DNA of 58,589 nucleotides. Origin: Bacillus sp. MM2020_1 (lineage in GTDB: Bacteria > Bacillota > Bacilli > Bacillales > Cytobacillaceae). The stretch is taken from NCBI GenBank assembly GCA_011250595.1, contig JAANMP010000028.1, forward strand, positions 1 to 58,589. The letters are read 5' to 3'. The notes beneath the pieces are model-generated. The model was not told the origin of the DNA. It worked only from the letters and a program-made list of their open reading frames with translations, and searched no databases. The translations under genes and the position numbers were made by a program. Every line of letters begins with the position of its first letter. Within the stretch, counting starts at the first letter, position 1. Below, in pieces: positions 25,488 through 34,134 of the stretch.

Positions 25488-26791
25488 TTAAGAGGCAATT
25501 TGATTATTTACCGGCTTAATTTGTTTCGTTGACTTTGTAAGATTGAAGACGATGTTTAAAAATATAGCTGTAAGACTACCGGTAACGATGCCGCTGCTGG
25601 TGAGGATTTTGACACCTTCAGGCAGGTGAGCAAACATATCAGGTACAGCCGTTACACCCATTCCCATTCCAACAGAACAAGCAATGATTAGAAGATTTTC
25701 TTGGGATGCAAAATCGACATTACCTAGCATTTTAATTCCATAGGCAATGACCATTCCGAACATCGCTACCATGGCGCCACCAAGGACAGGGGTTGGAATA
25801 ACGGTAGTAAATGCACCGATTTTTGGAATAAAACCAAGAAATATTAGCATTCCGCCCATTGTATAAATGACGTTTTTGCTTTTTACACCTGAAAGTTGGA
25901 CAAGTCCGACGTTCTGCGAGAAGGTTGTGTATGGAAAAGCATTAAACAAAGCACCAATCATACTTGCAAGACCTTCCGCACGATAACCTCTTGCTAAATC
26001 CTTTTCAGATAATTTTTTTCCAGTGATATCACTTAGAGCGAAATAAACTCCTGTCGATTCTACCAAACTCACAATTGCTACTAGAGTCATCGTAAGAATT
26101 GGGGTCCATTCAAAGGTAGGTGTACCGAAATAAAATGGTTTTACCATATGAAACCAAGATGCATCCGCAACTGCTGAGAAATTTACTTTGCCCATCAGGG
26201 AAGCAGCCACGGTACCGCCAATTAATCCAAGTAAAATGGAGATGGAGCGAATAAAACCTTTCGTAAAACGATAGAGCAAGATAATGAAAAGCAGGGTTCC
26301 GAAAGCTAAGCTAATATTCGATAGACTTCCATAATCAGGGCTGCCTTGACCACCCGCGATGTTATTCATTGCGACAGGAATGAGTGTAATCCCAATAATC
26401 GTAACAACTGAGCCAGTAACAACAGGTGGGAAGAACTTAATTAACTTTCCAAAGAACTGAGAAATAACTATGACGATCAGACCGGAAATAAGGATTGAAC
26501 CATAAATGGCGGAAAGACCAAACTGTCCACCAATGGCAATCATCGGTCCCACAGCAGTAAAAGTACAGCCAAGGACAATTGGTAAGCCAATTCCGAAAAA
26601 GCGATTCTGCCAAACTTGTAAAATGGTTGCAATTCCGCACATTAGGATGTCGATGGAAACCAAGTAAGTTAATTGTTCGCCTGAAAATTTAAGTGCTCCG
26701 CCGACGATTAGTGGGACGATGACTGCTCCTGCATACATAGCTAATACATGTTGAATTCCTAATGAGGCAATTTTAAATGGGTGTTGTTTCA

Positions 26792-26792
<1 letters not shown>
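25488..26792 (-). CDS. pbuX: PbuX, xanthine permease
   Basis: A 434-residue nucleobase:H+ symporter of the NAT/NCS2 family, with about 14 membrane segments. It has the QHVLAMYAGAVIVPLIVG start typical of the xanthine and uracil permeases and the SLVESTGVYFALSDITG and NVGLVQLSGVKSKNV segments in the middle. It takes up xanthine. Its ATG overlaps the xpt stop by one base (TAATG), so the two are translationally coupled. Expression is set by the upstream guanine riboswitch. The permease type is certain; the xanthine specificity rests on the link with xpt. Confidence 0.93.
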
Positions 26793-27397
<605 letters not shown>

Positions 27398-27404
27398 TTA
27401 TAAA

Positions 27405-27472
27405 AAAATAAAAGCCCAAAGATCGATTGCCTCACATCAAATAATGAGTGAGGTAATGACCTTTGGGCTTAA
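27405..27472 (-). terminator. Riboswitch expression-platform terminator
   Basis: On the minus strand AAGCCCAAAG pairs with CTTTGGGCTT, extended by CCTCAC with GTGAGG inside, followed by TTATTTTTTT. It lies between the guanine aptamer and xpt and stops transcription when purine is bound. Confidence 0.9.
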
Positions 27473-27530
27473 TGACCAAAAAGAGAAGGATTTAGTACGC
27501 TTTAAATAGAACAGCGTCGTTCCCATTACC

Positions 27531-27601
27531 CACTCATAGTCAGATCGTTAACGGCAATCCGGTAGAAACTTGCGGGCCATATCCCCGCGATTATATGAGT
27601 G
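27531..27601 (-). ncRNA. Guanine-class purine riboswitch aptamer
   Basis: The minus strand shows the three-way-junction consensus in order: a P1 arm (CACTCATA with TATGAGTG), TATAATCGCG, GGATATGG, CGCAAGTTTCTACCGG, and GACTATG. The specificity base in GACTATG is C, which pairs with guanine or hypoxanthine; an adenine switch has U. It controls xpt-pbuX by early termination. Confidence 0.96.
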
Positions 27602-27621
27602 AACCTTATGAATTTATTCAC

Positions 27622-27650
27622 ATTATACGCACAGAAAAAGAGGAAATCAA
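27622..27650 (-). promoter_or_regulatory. Promoter of xpt-pbuX
   Basis: On the minus strand TTGATT and TATAAT are separated by 17 bases. The start would fall just before the aptamer. Confidence 0.8.
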
Positions 27651-27663
27651 TCATTTTTTATAA

Positions 27664-27707
27664 AAAGCGAATAATACCGTAATTTAAAATAAAATCGTTC
27701 GGGTATT
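27664..27707 (-). promoter_or_regulatory. Candidate PurR sites
   Basis: On the minus strand ATACCCGAACGAT (27695-27707) fits the PurBox pattern around CCGAAC. A TTCG-containing inverted partner lies near 27664-27676. The cores are about 26 bases apart, wider than usual, so the second site is doubtful. Confidence 0.4.
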
Positions 27708-27749
27708 GTAAGCGTAAGAAATAGCATAAATAAAAGGCTCACCCAAAGA

Positions 27750-27778
27750 TTGAATACTCATTCATTTTCAGGTACTAT
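27750..27778 (+). promoter_or_regulatory. Promoter of the nitronate monooxygenase gene
   Basis: TTGAAT and TACTAT are separated by 17 bases, ending 49 bases before the start codon. Confidence 0.55.
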
Positions 27779-27827
27779 TAAAGAGAAAAGTTTATTCAGA
27801 AAATTCTAAAATAGAGGGTGAGTAAAA

Positions 27828-28826
27828 GTGAAAAAATCTATACCTGAATCATGGTGGAACCAGCTGAAATTACCAGTTATTTCGGCACCAATGTTTTTGG
27901 TGTCAGGCACCGAACTCGTTAAAAATTGTTGCTTAAATGGCGTGATTGGTTCATTTCCCGCTCCAAATGCCAGACCTATTGAAGTGCTTGATCAATGGAT
28001 GGGACAGTTAAATGAAGAGTTGGAGGAGGCTCGTGCGCTTGATCCTCACCGAAAAATTGCTCCATGGGCGATGAATATGGTTGTACATAGCTCTTACAGC
28101 CGCCTCGAGGAAGAACTTTCATTGATCAAAAAGCATGAGCCTCAATTGGTGATTACTTCCTTAGGCAGTCCAAAACGAGTCGTGGATATTGTCCATGAAT
28201 ACGGTGGATTGGTATTCTCTGATGTTAGTGATTTAAAATTTGCTAAAAAAGCAGCCGAAGCGGGTGTCGATGGTCTGATATTGGTAGCAAGCGGGGCAGG
28301 CGGTCATGCAGGTCAAATCAACAATTTTGCTTTCGTGGATATGGTGCGAAACTTCTGGGATGGAATCATCGTCCTCGCTGGTTCCATTTCAACAGGGAAG
28401 GGGATATTAGCTGCACAAGCAGCGGGTGCTGACCTTGCTTATATGGGAACTCGGTTTATCGTAGCGACAGAAAGTATGGCAAGGGATGAGTATCGGGAAA
28501 TGCTGGTTGAAGCCACACAAGAGGATATTATCTTAACGGATGCATTCTCGGGGATCATGTGCAATATGTTAGTACCTAGTATTAAAAAGGCAGGATTGGA
28601 CCCAGAGAAACTTGTCAAAAAAGATCAGGTTAACTTTGATAGTATGCAAAGGGAAACCAATGCAAAAGCATGGCGGGATATATGGTCCGCAGGTCATGGG
28701 GTTGGAGCAATAAATAAAATCGAATCTGCAGGTGAAATAATTGAAAGTTTAGCAGTGGAGTACAAAGAAGCATTACAAAATATCAATCAATATGCAGGAA
28801 AATTGAGTTCTTTGTCGGTAAAGTAA
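27828..28826 (+). CDS. Nitronate monooxygenase (2-nitropropane dioxygenase family)
   Basis: A 332-residue flavoprotein with a TIM-barrel fold. Motifs are APMFLVSG at the N-terminus, VASGAGGHAG around the FMN-binding and catalytic His, and the GSISTGKGILAAQAAGADLAYMGTRF phosphate-binding run. Members oxidise alkyl nitronates such as propionate 3-nitronate, with FMN and oxygen. Some relatives act as enoyl-ACP reductases, but the N-terminal spacing here is that of the monooxygenase group. GTG 27828 follows GAGGGTGAG. The gene is monocistronic with its own promoter and terminator. Confidence 0.83.
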   Translation: MKKSIPESWWNQLKLPVISAPMFLVSGTELVKNCCLNGVIGSFPAPNARPIEVLDQWMGQLNEELEEARALDPHRKIAPWAMNMVVHSSYSRLEEELSLIKKHEPQLVITSLGSPKRVVDIVHEYGGLVFSDVSDLKFAKKAAEAGVDGLILVASGAGGHAGQINNFAFVDMVRNFWDGIIVLAGSISTGKGILAAQAAGADLAYMGTRFIVATESMARDEYREMLVEATQEDIILTDAFSGIMCNMLVPSIKKAGLDPEKLVKKDQVNFDSMQRETNAKAWRDIWSAGHGVGAINKIESAGEIIESLAVEYKEALQNINQYAGKLSSLSVK

Positions 28827-28857
28827 GAGAGACCTAGGAAATATTATATAAATAGAG

Positions 28858-28891
28858 AAGGAACCATTCACTTGAATTGGTTCCTATTTTT
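28858..28891 (+). terminator. Rho-independent terminator
   Basis: AGGAACCA and TTGGTTCCT pair, followed by ATTTTTAG. It ends the nitronate monooxygenase gene. Confidence 0.75.
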
Positions 28892-28918
28892 AGTGGAAAA
28901 GGGGCGATATTTTGAAAA

Positions 28919-29215
28919 TCATCTTCGTTCCTTCTTGTGTTTCTCCTTTGATACCATATTGATTACTTTATAACCAGGTTTCATTTTAATTTTTTTCACT
29001 CCATTATTCGTTGTTACAAGGTACATCGTAAATTTTCGAGGGTGATGTTCCAGCCTGTCAATTTTTTTAATGGTCTCTTTTCGAAAATATTTGTGTATTT
29101 TCTTCGTTTGCTTTTCGGATTTTTCACCGTAAAGAAAATCATAGGCGAGAATTAATAGAAAAATAAATACCGCGCCAATACTCAGTGTGTAAAGTACAGA
29201 ATACATAAATGACAA
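28919..29215 (-). CDS. Small single-span membrane protein, unknown
   Basis: A 98-residue protein. I chose TTG 29215, eight bases after AAAGGG. The longer frame to 29293 lacks a ribosome-binding site. A membrane helix covers about residues 5-28 (YSVLYTLSIGAVFIFLLILAY). The remainder is highly basic, with KKIHKYFRKETIKK and a Lys/Arg-rich end, so the tail is probably cytoplasmic. No family recognised. It is convergent with the upstream monooxygenase gene. Confidence 0.6.
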   Translation of the reverse strand: MSFMYSVLYTLSIGAVFIFLLILAYDFLYGEKSEKQTKKIHKYFRKETIKKIDRLEHHPRKFTMYLVTTNNGVKKIKMKPGYKVINMVSKEKHKKERR

Positions 29216-29558
29216 GTGTGACACCCTTTCTTTCAAGCAATAGAGCAAATCTCTTCTAAGTGTAGGTAAGAAACCATTATACCGTAAAACCATGCCAGTT
29301 TTAAACTAATCTATCAAAGAGCTTTTGATTACCTGAAAGAAATAACCTTTTTTTGATTTGGGTACTCTAAAAGTATAAAAAAATATTTTTGTTTTTTTGT
29401 CCGCTAGATATGAACAACTTCAAAAAAGTATGATAAAGTATACTTTGGTAATCCTTTGATACCGCCATTTAACAAGGTTATTAATGTCCACCCGAAACGG
29501 ACAATCGTTTTTCCGCAAACGACAAAACAGGTTCAAACAAATAGAGGAGGAATGGAAT

Positions 29559-30749
29559 ATGTCTAGTACTATTTTGGAACAATTTTTAAATGAAAATCTT
29601 GATGATCTAAAGGGAAAAGGTTTATACAATGTCATCGACCCACTCGAAAGCCCAAATGGCCCCGTAATTACGATAAACGGCAGGGAGCTTGTGAATCTTT
29701 CTTCGAACAACTATTTAGGTTTAGCAACGGATGAACGCTTAAGGAAAGCTGCCACTGAGGCGATTGAAAAATACGGAGTTGGTGCAGGGGCAGTTCGGAC
29801 GATTAATGGAACACTTAAACTTCATGTGGAACTGGAAGAAAAGTTAGCTGAATTTAAGCATACAGAAGCGGCGATTGCTTACCAATCCGGCTTTAATTGT
29901 AACATGGCGGCGATTTCTGCTGTGATGGATAAAAACGATGCGATTCTTTCAGATGAATTAAACCACGCATCAATTATTGACGGTTGCCGTCTTTCTAAAG
30001 CTAAAATTATCCGTGTCAACCACTCAGATATGGAAGATTTACGGGCAAAGGCAAAAGCAGCCAAAGAGTCTGGTCTTTACAATAAGATTATGGTGATTAC
30101 CGACGGTGTGTTTTCAATGGATGGAGATATTGCCTTACTACCTGAAATTGTCAAGATTGCGGAAGAGTTTGATTTGATAACCTATGTAGACGATGCTCAT
30201 GGTTCAGGCGTGCTTGGTGATGGAGCCGGGACGGTTAAGCATTTTGGTCTTTCAGATAAAATTGACTTCCAAATTGGTACCTTATCAAAGGCAATCGGTG
30301 TGGTTGGCGGTTATGTGGCCGGTAAGAAAAATCTGATTGATTGGTTAAAGGTCCGCAGTCGTCCATTCTTATTTTCGACATCGTTAACTCCTGCCGATGT
30401 GGCAGCGAGTAAGAAATCGATTGAAATCCTAATGGAGAGCACGGAACTGAACAAAAAGCTTTGGGAAAATGGACATTATCTAAAAAAAGGCTTGAAAGAG
30501 TTAGGTTTTAATATTGGTAACAGCGAAACACCAATCACCCCATGTATCATTGGTGACGAAGCTTTAACCCAACAATTTAGCAAACGTTTGAATGATGAAG
30601 GAGTTTACGCCAAGGCCATTGTGTTCCCAACCGTTCCACAAGGAACCGGTCGTGTTCGTAATATGCCAACAGCTGCTCATACAAAAGAAATGCTTGATCA
30701 AGCAATTGCTATTTATGAAAAAGTCGGCAAGGAAATGGGCATTATTTAA
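29559..30749 (+). CDS. kbl: Kbl, glycine C-acetyltransferase
   Basis: A PLP enzyme of 396 residues that splits 2-amino-3-ketobutyrate with CoA into glycine and acetyl-CoA. Key features are SSNNYLGLA (48-56), the PLP-stacking DDAHGSG (211-217), and the Schiff-base Lys244 in [11 protein letters not shown] 29559 follows AGAGGAGG by eight bases. A longer frame upstream is not supported. It is followed by tdh, the enzyme that makes its substrate, in the usual threonine-degradation pair. A perfect 12-base palindrome, AAAGTATACTTT, lies at 29435-29446 in its leader. Confidence 0.93.
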   Translation: MSSTILEQFLNENLDDLKGKGLYNVIDPLESPNGPVITINGRELVNLSSNNYLGLATDERLRKAATEAIEKYGVGAGAVRTINGTLKLHVELEEKLAEFKHTEAAIAYQSGFNCNMAAISAVMDKNDAILSDELNHASIIDGCRLSKAKIIRVNHSDMEDLRAKAKAAKESGLYNKIMVITDGVFSMDGDIALLPEIVKIAEEFDLITYVDDAHGSGVLGDGAGTVKHFGLSDKIDFQIGTLSKAIGVVGGYVAGKKNLIDWLKVRSRPFLFSTSLTPADVAASKKSIEILMESTELNKKLWENGHYLKKGLKELGFNIGNSETPITPCIIGDEALTQQFSKRLNDEGVYAKAIVFPTVPQGTGRVRNMPTAAHTKEMLDQAIAIYEKVGKEMGII

Positions 30750-30829
30750 TCATCACTCCAAATGATTAGAATAACGTAAATATAAAGTAAGTCACTATTT
30801 TTAGCATATGTGTAGAGGACGGAGAGACC

Positions 30830-31774
30830 ATGAAGAGGATATTAATCACAGGTGCCTTAGGGCAGATTGGATCAGAATTAACTTTAAAGCTAAGAGACAT
30901 CTACGGTGCGGACAATGTCATTGCTACTGATATTAAAAAGAATGACAGCGAAGCCGCCCAAAGTGGGCCTTTTGAGACCGTCGATGTTACGGATTTAAAC
31001 AAAATGGTCGAAGTAGCTAAAAAATACAATGTGGATACCGTTATGCACCTAGCAGCCCTTTTATCGGCTACAGCTGAAGCGAAGCCTGTATTTGCATGGA
31101 ATTTAAATATGGGCGGGCTGATGAATGGGCTTGAAACAGCAAGAGAGTTAAAGGCACAATTTTTTACACCAAGTTCGATTGGTGCTTTTGGGCCTTCAAC
31201 TCCAAAGGACAACACCCCCCAAGATACGATTATGCGCCCAACTACGATGTACGGTGTCAATAAAGTGGCCGGGGAGTTATTATCGGATTACTATTTCCAA
31301 AAGTTTGGTGTCGATACACGCGGCTTAAGGTTCCCGGGTTTAATCTCATATGTTGCTCTCCCTGGTGGAGGAACCACGGATTATGCGGTTGAAATTTACT
31401 ATGAAGCGGCTAAAACTGGCAAATATACTTCTTATATTGATAAAGGTACGTACATGGATATGATGTATATGCCAGATGCCCTCAATGCCATTGTTGATTT
31501 AATGGAGGCCGATTCATCAAAATTAATCCACCGCAATGCCTTTAACGTAACTGCGATGAGTTTTGAACCGGAAGAAATTGCTGCCTCCATTGCAAAGTAT
31601 GTCCCTGGATTTGAAATCTCTTATGCTGTTGATCCAGACCGTCAAATGATTGCGGAAAGTTGGCCAAATTCCATTGATGCTACCGCAGCAAAAGAAGAAT
31701 GGGGTTTTAAATACGCATTTGATTTGGATAAAATGACGAAAGACATGGTAGAGAAACTCCGTCAGAAGATATAA
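30830..31774 (+). CDS. tdh: Tdh, L-threonine 3-dehydrogenase (SDR type)
   Basis: A 314-residue NAD-dependent extended SDR enzyme that oxidises threonine to 2-amino-3-ketobutyrate. It has GALGQIG (8-14) for NAD, Ser115-Ser116, and the catalytic Tyr141 and Lys145 (YGVNK). The family markers RFPGLISY and [13 protein letters not shown] are present. This is the short epimerase-like form, as in Staphylococcus and Flavobacterium, not the zinc-containing MDR form. It lies 80 bases after kbl with GGAGAGACC upstream, and a good terminator follows. Confidence 0.92.
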   Translation: MKRILITGALGQIGSELTLKLRDIYGADNVIATDIKKNDSEAAQSGPFETVDVTDLNKMVEVAKKYNVDTVMHLAALLSATAEAKPVFAWNLNMGGLMNGLETARELKAQFFTPSSIGAFGPSTPKDNTPQDTIMRPTTMYGVNKVAGELLSDYYFQKFGVDTRGLRFPGLISYVALPGGGTTDYAVEIYYEAAKTGKYTSYIDKGTYMDMMYMPDALNAIVDLMEADSSKLIHRNAFNVTAMSFEPEEIAASIAKYVPGFEISYAVDPDRQMIAESWPNSIDATAAKEEWGFKYAFDLDKMTKDMVEKLRQKI

Positions 31775-31780
31775 TAAAAA

Positions 31781-31815
31781 GGAATCCTGGGCTAAGTTAG
31801 CTCAGGATTTTTTTA
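31781..31815 (+). terminator. Terminator of kbl-tdh
   Basis: AATCCTGGGCTAA and TTAGCTCAGGATT form a strong stem, followed by seven T. Confidence 0.88.
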
Positions 31816-31816
31816 T

Positions 31817-32004
31817 AGGCTGTGTTAAAGACTATTGGTGTTTTTATAGCTTTGTTGATTGTAGCGGAAGTCGCGAAGACTCCTGCGGGAGTACGGGGCA
31901 GGGGAGACCCCGCAGGCGCTGAAAGCGCCGAGGAGGCTCCCCGGCACGCCCGCGGAAAGCGAAGCGACTGGAGCGGAAATCAACAGACAATTTTAACACA
32001 GCCT
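31817..32004. repeat. GC-rich inverted-repeat element, copy 1 (188 bp)
   Basis: The ends are a perfect 13-bp inverted repeat: AGGCTGTGTTAAA (31817-31829) and TTTAACACAGCCT (31992-32004). The core is far richer in GC than the flanks and carries blocks shared with the copies at 39441 and 40006: GACTCCTGCGGGA, GGAGACCCCGCAGGCGC, GCCGAGGAGGCTCCC and CCGCGGAAAGCGA. It folds on itself and encodes nothing credible. It resembles a MITE or REP-like element of Bacillaceae. Confidence 0.85.
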
Positions 32005-32039
32005 TTGTAAAAAACAGCGAAGCACTTAAGGCTTCGCTG

Positions 32040-33095
32040 TTAACGTGTTACATATAGGTATTTGTCTTTTTTCTCGGTAACCCTACCAATAATTGCTGCA
32101 TATACTAGTCCATTAGAATGCAGTTTATCGACATATTGAGCCGCTTCCTGTTCACTAAGTGCGACGAATAAACCACCGGAGGTAATGGCATCACAAAGAA
32201 CCAACTGCTCCTCTGGAAGGATATCCTCATAAACCACATCTTCAGCTATCCATTTATGATTCGACTTAGAACCTCCGGGAACCACACCATTTTTTGCTAA
32301 TTCAAGTGCGCCCTCTAAAACTGGCACTTTTGATAGAGAGATTTCAAAACTCACATTACTGCCTTTTGCCATTTCACTGCCATGGCCAAGTAATCCAAAT
32401 CCTGTCACATCAGTAACAGCGTGAGGTTGAAAATCTTTTAGTGCTTCAGCCGCCCCTTTATTTAGCGTCGCCATGGTTTCTGTTACAATTTGTTCCTGCA
32501 AAGGTGTGACCGCACTTCTTTTGATACCGGTTGTAATAATTCCAACACCGATCGGCTTCGTCAATACGAGGACATCACCTGGTTTGGCACCGACATTTTT
32601 CCATATTTTATCAGGATGAACTATACCTGTTACGGAAAGTCCAAATTTGGGCTCCTGATCATCAATCGAATGGCCGCCAACGGTAATCGCGCCAGCTTCT
32701 TTTACTTTATCAGCCGCTCCTCGAAGTATATCGGCAAGCATTTCGGCACCCAGTTTTTTAATCGGGAAGCCGACAATGTTCATAACGGTTTTTGGTTCCC
32801 CGCCCATCGCGTACACATCACTCAATGCGTTTGCGGCTGTGATTTGGCCGAACATATATGGATCGTCGACGATTGGAGTAAAGTAGTCGACAGTCTGTAT
32901 TAATGCGATGGAATCGGTAATTTGGTAAACTCCGGCATCATCTGATGTATCAAGTCCCACTAATAATTCAGGAACAGGTTCTTGTTTTGGTAATTGACGC
33001 AAGACTTGCGCCAGGTCCTCAGGACCAATTTTGCAGCCTCAACCGGCTTTTGTTGACATCGAAGTCAGGCGAATTTTTTCTAGTTCACTCAACAT
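32040..33095 (-). CDS. selD: SelD, selenide water dikinase, selenocysteine-containing
   Basis: Makes selenophosphate from selenide and ATP, the selenium donor for selenocysteine. The frame runs 351 residues from ATG 33095 (behind GGAGGTGG) to 32040 only if an in-frame TGA at 33041-33039 (codon 19) is read as selenocysteine. It stands in KAG-U-GCKIGPEDL, exactly where SelD has its catalytic Cys or Sec. A hairpin begins about 12 bases after the TGA. Downstream features are normal: DTSDDAGVY, GGEPKTVMN, TVGGHSIDD and DVTGFGLLGHG. A start at 33002 would remove the catalytic and Gly-rich N-terminus. It is divergent from the SelW-like gene. Confidence 0.93.
33014..33026 (-). promoter_or_regulatory. 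Candidate bacterial SECIS element in selD
   Basis: On the minus strand GGTCC-TGA-GGACC forms a tight hairpin, extendable by adjacent G-U pairs. It begins 12 bases after the TGA of codon 19 and has a G in the first two loop positions, as SelB recognition needs. Confidence 0.7.
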
Positions 33096-33158
33096 GTCCA
33101 CCTCCATTTTTATAGTATAACTCTTTCAAATTAAATCCGCACGAATGGACATTAAAAA

Positions 33159-33187
33159 TTGCAGTAAAACAGGGAATAGGTTAAAAT
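33159..33187 (+). promoter_or_regulatory. Candidate promoter of the SelW-like gene
   Basis: TTGCAG and TAAAAT are separated by 17 bases, ending 49 bases before the ATG at 33237. Confidence 0.45.
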
Positions 33188-33236
33188 ATTAACACTATCA
33201 CGGTGTAGGAAACACTTTTTTTGGAGGGTAATTTTT

Positions 33237-33476
33237 ATGAAGAACTATCATGTAATTGTTGAATTTTGTATGCAATGAAATTACGCACCAAAGGCCGCGA
33301 GTTTCGCGGAAGAGCTATTTAACCATTTTTTTAGAGATATTCAAAAGTTAGAACTGATTCCAAGTTCTGGCGGTGCGTTTGAAGTGACAGTGAATGGTGA
33401 GAAGATTTATTCGAAGCTTGATACAGGGATTTTCCCTGATACCGATGAAATGATTGAAATCATATCCAACAAATAA
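33237..33476 (+). CDS. SelW/Rdx-like selenoprotein (CxxU)
   Basis: A 79-residue thioredoxin-like protein of the Rdx family (SelW, SelT, SelH). From ATG 33237, behind GGAGGG, the frame is open to TAA 33474-33476 except for a TGA at 33276-33278 (codon 14). It falls in VEFCMQ-U-NYAPKA, the CxxU redox motif in the right place near the N-terminus. The rest matches the family: EELFNHF, IPSSGGAFEVTVNGEKIYSK, and GIFPDTDEMI. A perfect hairpin follows the TGA by 16 bases. Such proteins are thought to reduce thiols with a Cys-Sec pair; the target is unknown. Reading TGA as stop would leave 13 residues. Confidence 0.88.
33295..33309 (+). promoter_or_regulatory. Candidate bacterial SECIS element in the SelW-like gene
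   Basis: CCGCGA-GTT-TCGCGG is a perfect 6-bp stem with a three-base loop beginning with G. It lies 16 bases after the in-frame TGA, inside the coding frame, at the spacing bacterial SelB requires. Confidence 0.8.
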
Positions 33477-33482
33477 ATAGTA

Positions 33483-33520
33483 AAACCCTCAAATCATTTT
33501 GGATTTGAGGGTTTTTTTAT
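33483..33520 (+). terminator. Rho-independent terminator
   Basis: AAACCCTCAAATC and GATTTGAGGGTTT form a 13-bp stem followed by a T run. It ends the SelW-like gene. Confidence 0.9.
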
Positions 33521-33568
33521 AATTTTATTATGTAAACTGTAGCTTAAAAAATTAAGCCACAAGAATAC

Positions 33569-33967
33569 TTAAGGCAGAGTAATGTATCTATTTTTTCCTA
33601 AACCTCTATCCCTTTTTGAGATAAATACCTCTAGAATTCCATTTGTAAAGTTAGCGTATACTGCCTGATTAATGACCTGGAATGGAAAATTAATGGAACG
33701 GATCCGTTTTTGTTTATTCTGGGAAGGGGGATATTCCATAGCGGTAATGATTAAATTATTTCCTTCAATATATACCTTTATTTCAGAAGCCTCAAATTCA
33801 CTTAAATTGGCCTCAATAATCCATTCCTTTTCTGTTTCATAGAGATCAATCGGAAATTGTGTTTCATCGTAGTAAGATGTAAGTGGATCCAGAAAATAGT
33901 TTTCCAGCCACTTCTCCACTAAATCAAAATCAAAGGTTTGATTTTTAATTTGTTTCTTTTTTGACAT
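33569..33967 (-). CDS. cotM: CotM-like Hsp20/alpha-crystallin spore coat protein
   Basis: A 132-residue protein with the alpha-crystallin domain at about 38-130: PIDLYETEKEWIIEANLSEF, then VYIEGNNLIITA, then GILEVFISK, which is the A-x-x-x-n-G-v-L family ending. The start is ATG 33967 with AAGGGGG eight bases upstream; a TTG two codons earlier is too close to that site. B. subtilis CotM is an outer coat member of this family and lies beside sspP-sspO-citB as here. The selenium genes are inserted around it. Confidence 0.78.
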   Translation of the reverse strand: MSKKKQIKNQTFDFDLVEKWLENYFLDPLTSYYDETQFPIDLYETEKEWIIEANLSEFEASEIKVYIEGNNLIITAMEYPPSQNKQKRIRSINFPFQVINQAVYANFTNGILEVFISKRDRGLGKNRYITLP

Positions 33968-34026
33968 ATCCAATCCCCCTTGCTCGTTTCATTTTATTCA
34001 CTGTGACATAAAACGTGAAACGGATG

Positions 34027-34035
34027 TGATATAAT
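34027..34035 (+). promoter_or_regulatory. Extended -10 element before selA
   Basis: TG-A-TATAAT, an extended -10, with no good -35. It would give a leader of about 93 bases before selA. Confidence 0.4.
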
Positions 34036-34134
34036 TGCTAATGTTGAAGCGCCTGTTGTAAGCTCCAATCATTCATCGTGCACAAAAATTAGGCGAATTA
34101 CATAGAAAAAGAAACAATTGTTAAAGGAGTTTTT

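Noticed and set aside
29484..29558. N-terminal extension of kbl from 29484
   Set aside because: AGAGGAGG is placed for ATG 29559, and Kbl proteins begin at that point.
29294..29558. T-box or glycine riboswitch before kbl-tdh
   Set aside because: No T-box sequence, glycine aptamer features or leader terminator were visible; only a 12-base palindrome.
31822..32010. A 62-codon open frame through the first GC-rich element
   Set aside because: It follows the repeat from end to end, is read from GTG without a ribosome-binding site, and other copies have different frames.
33002..33095. Taking the ATG near 33002 as the selD start
   Set aside because: It would remove the catalytic segment; the upstream frame, its Shine-Dalgarno site and the SECIS-like hairpin all support ATG 33095.
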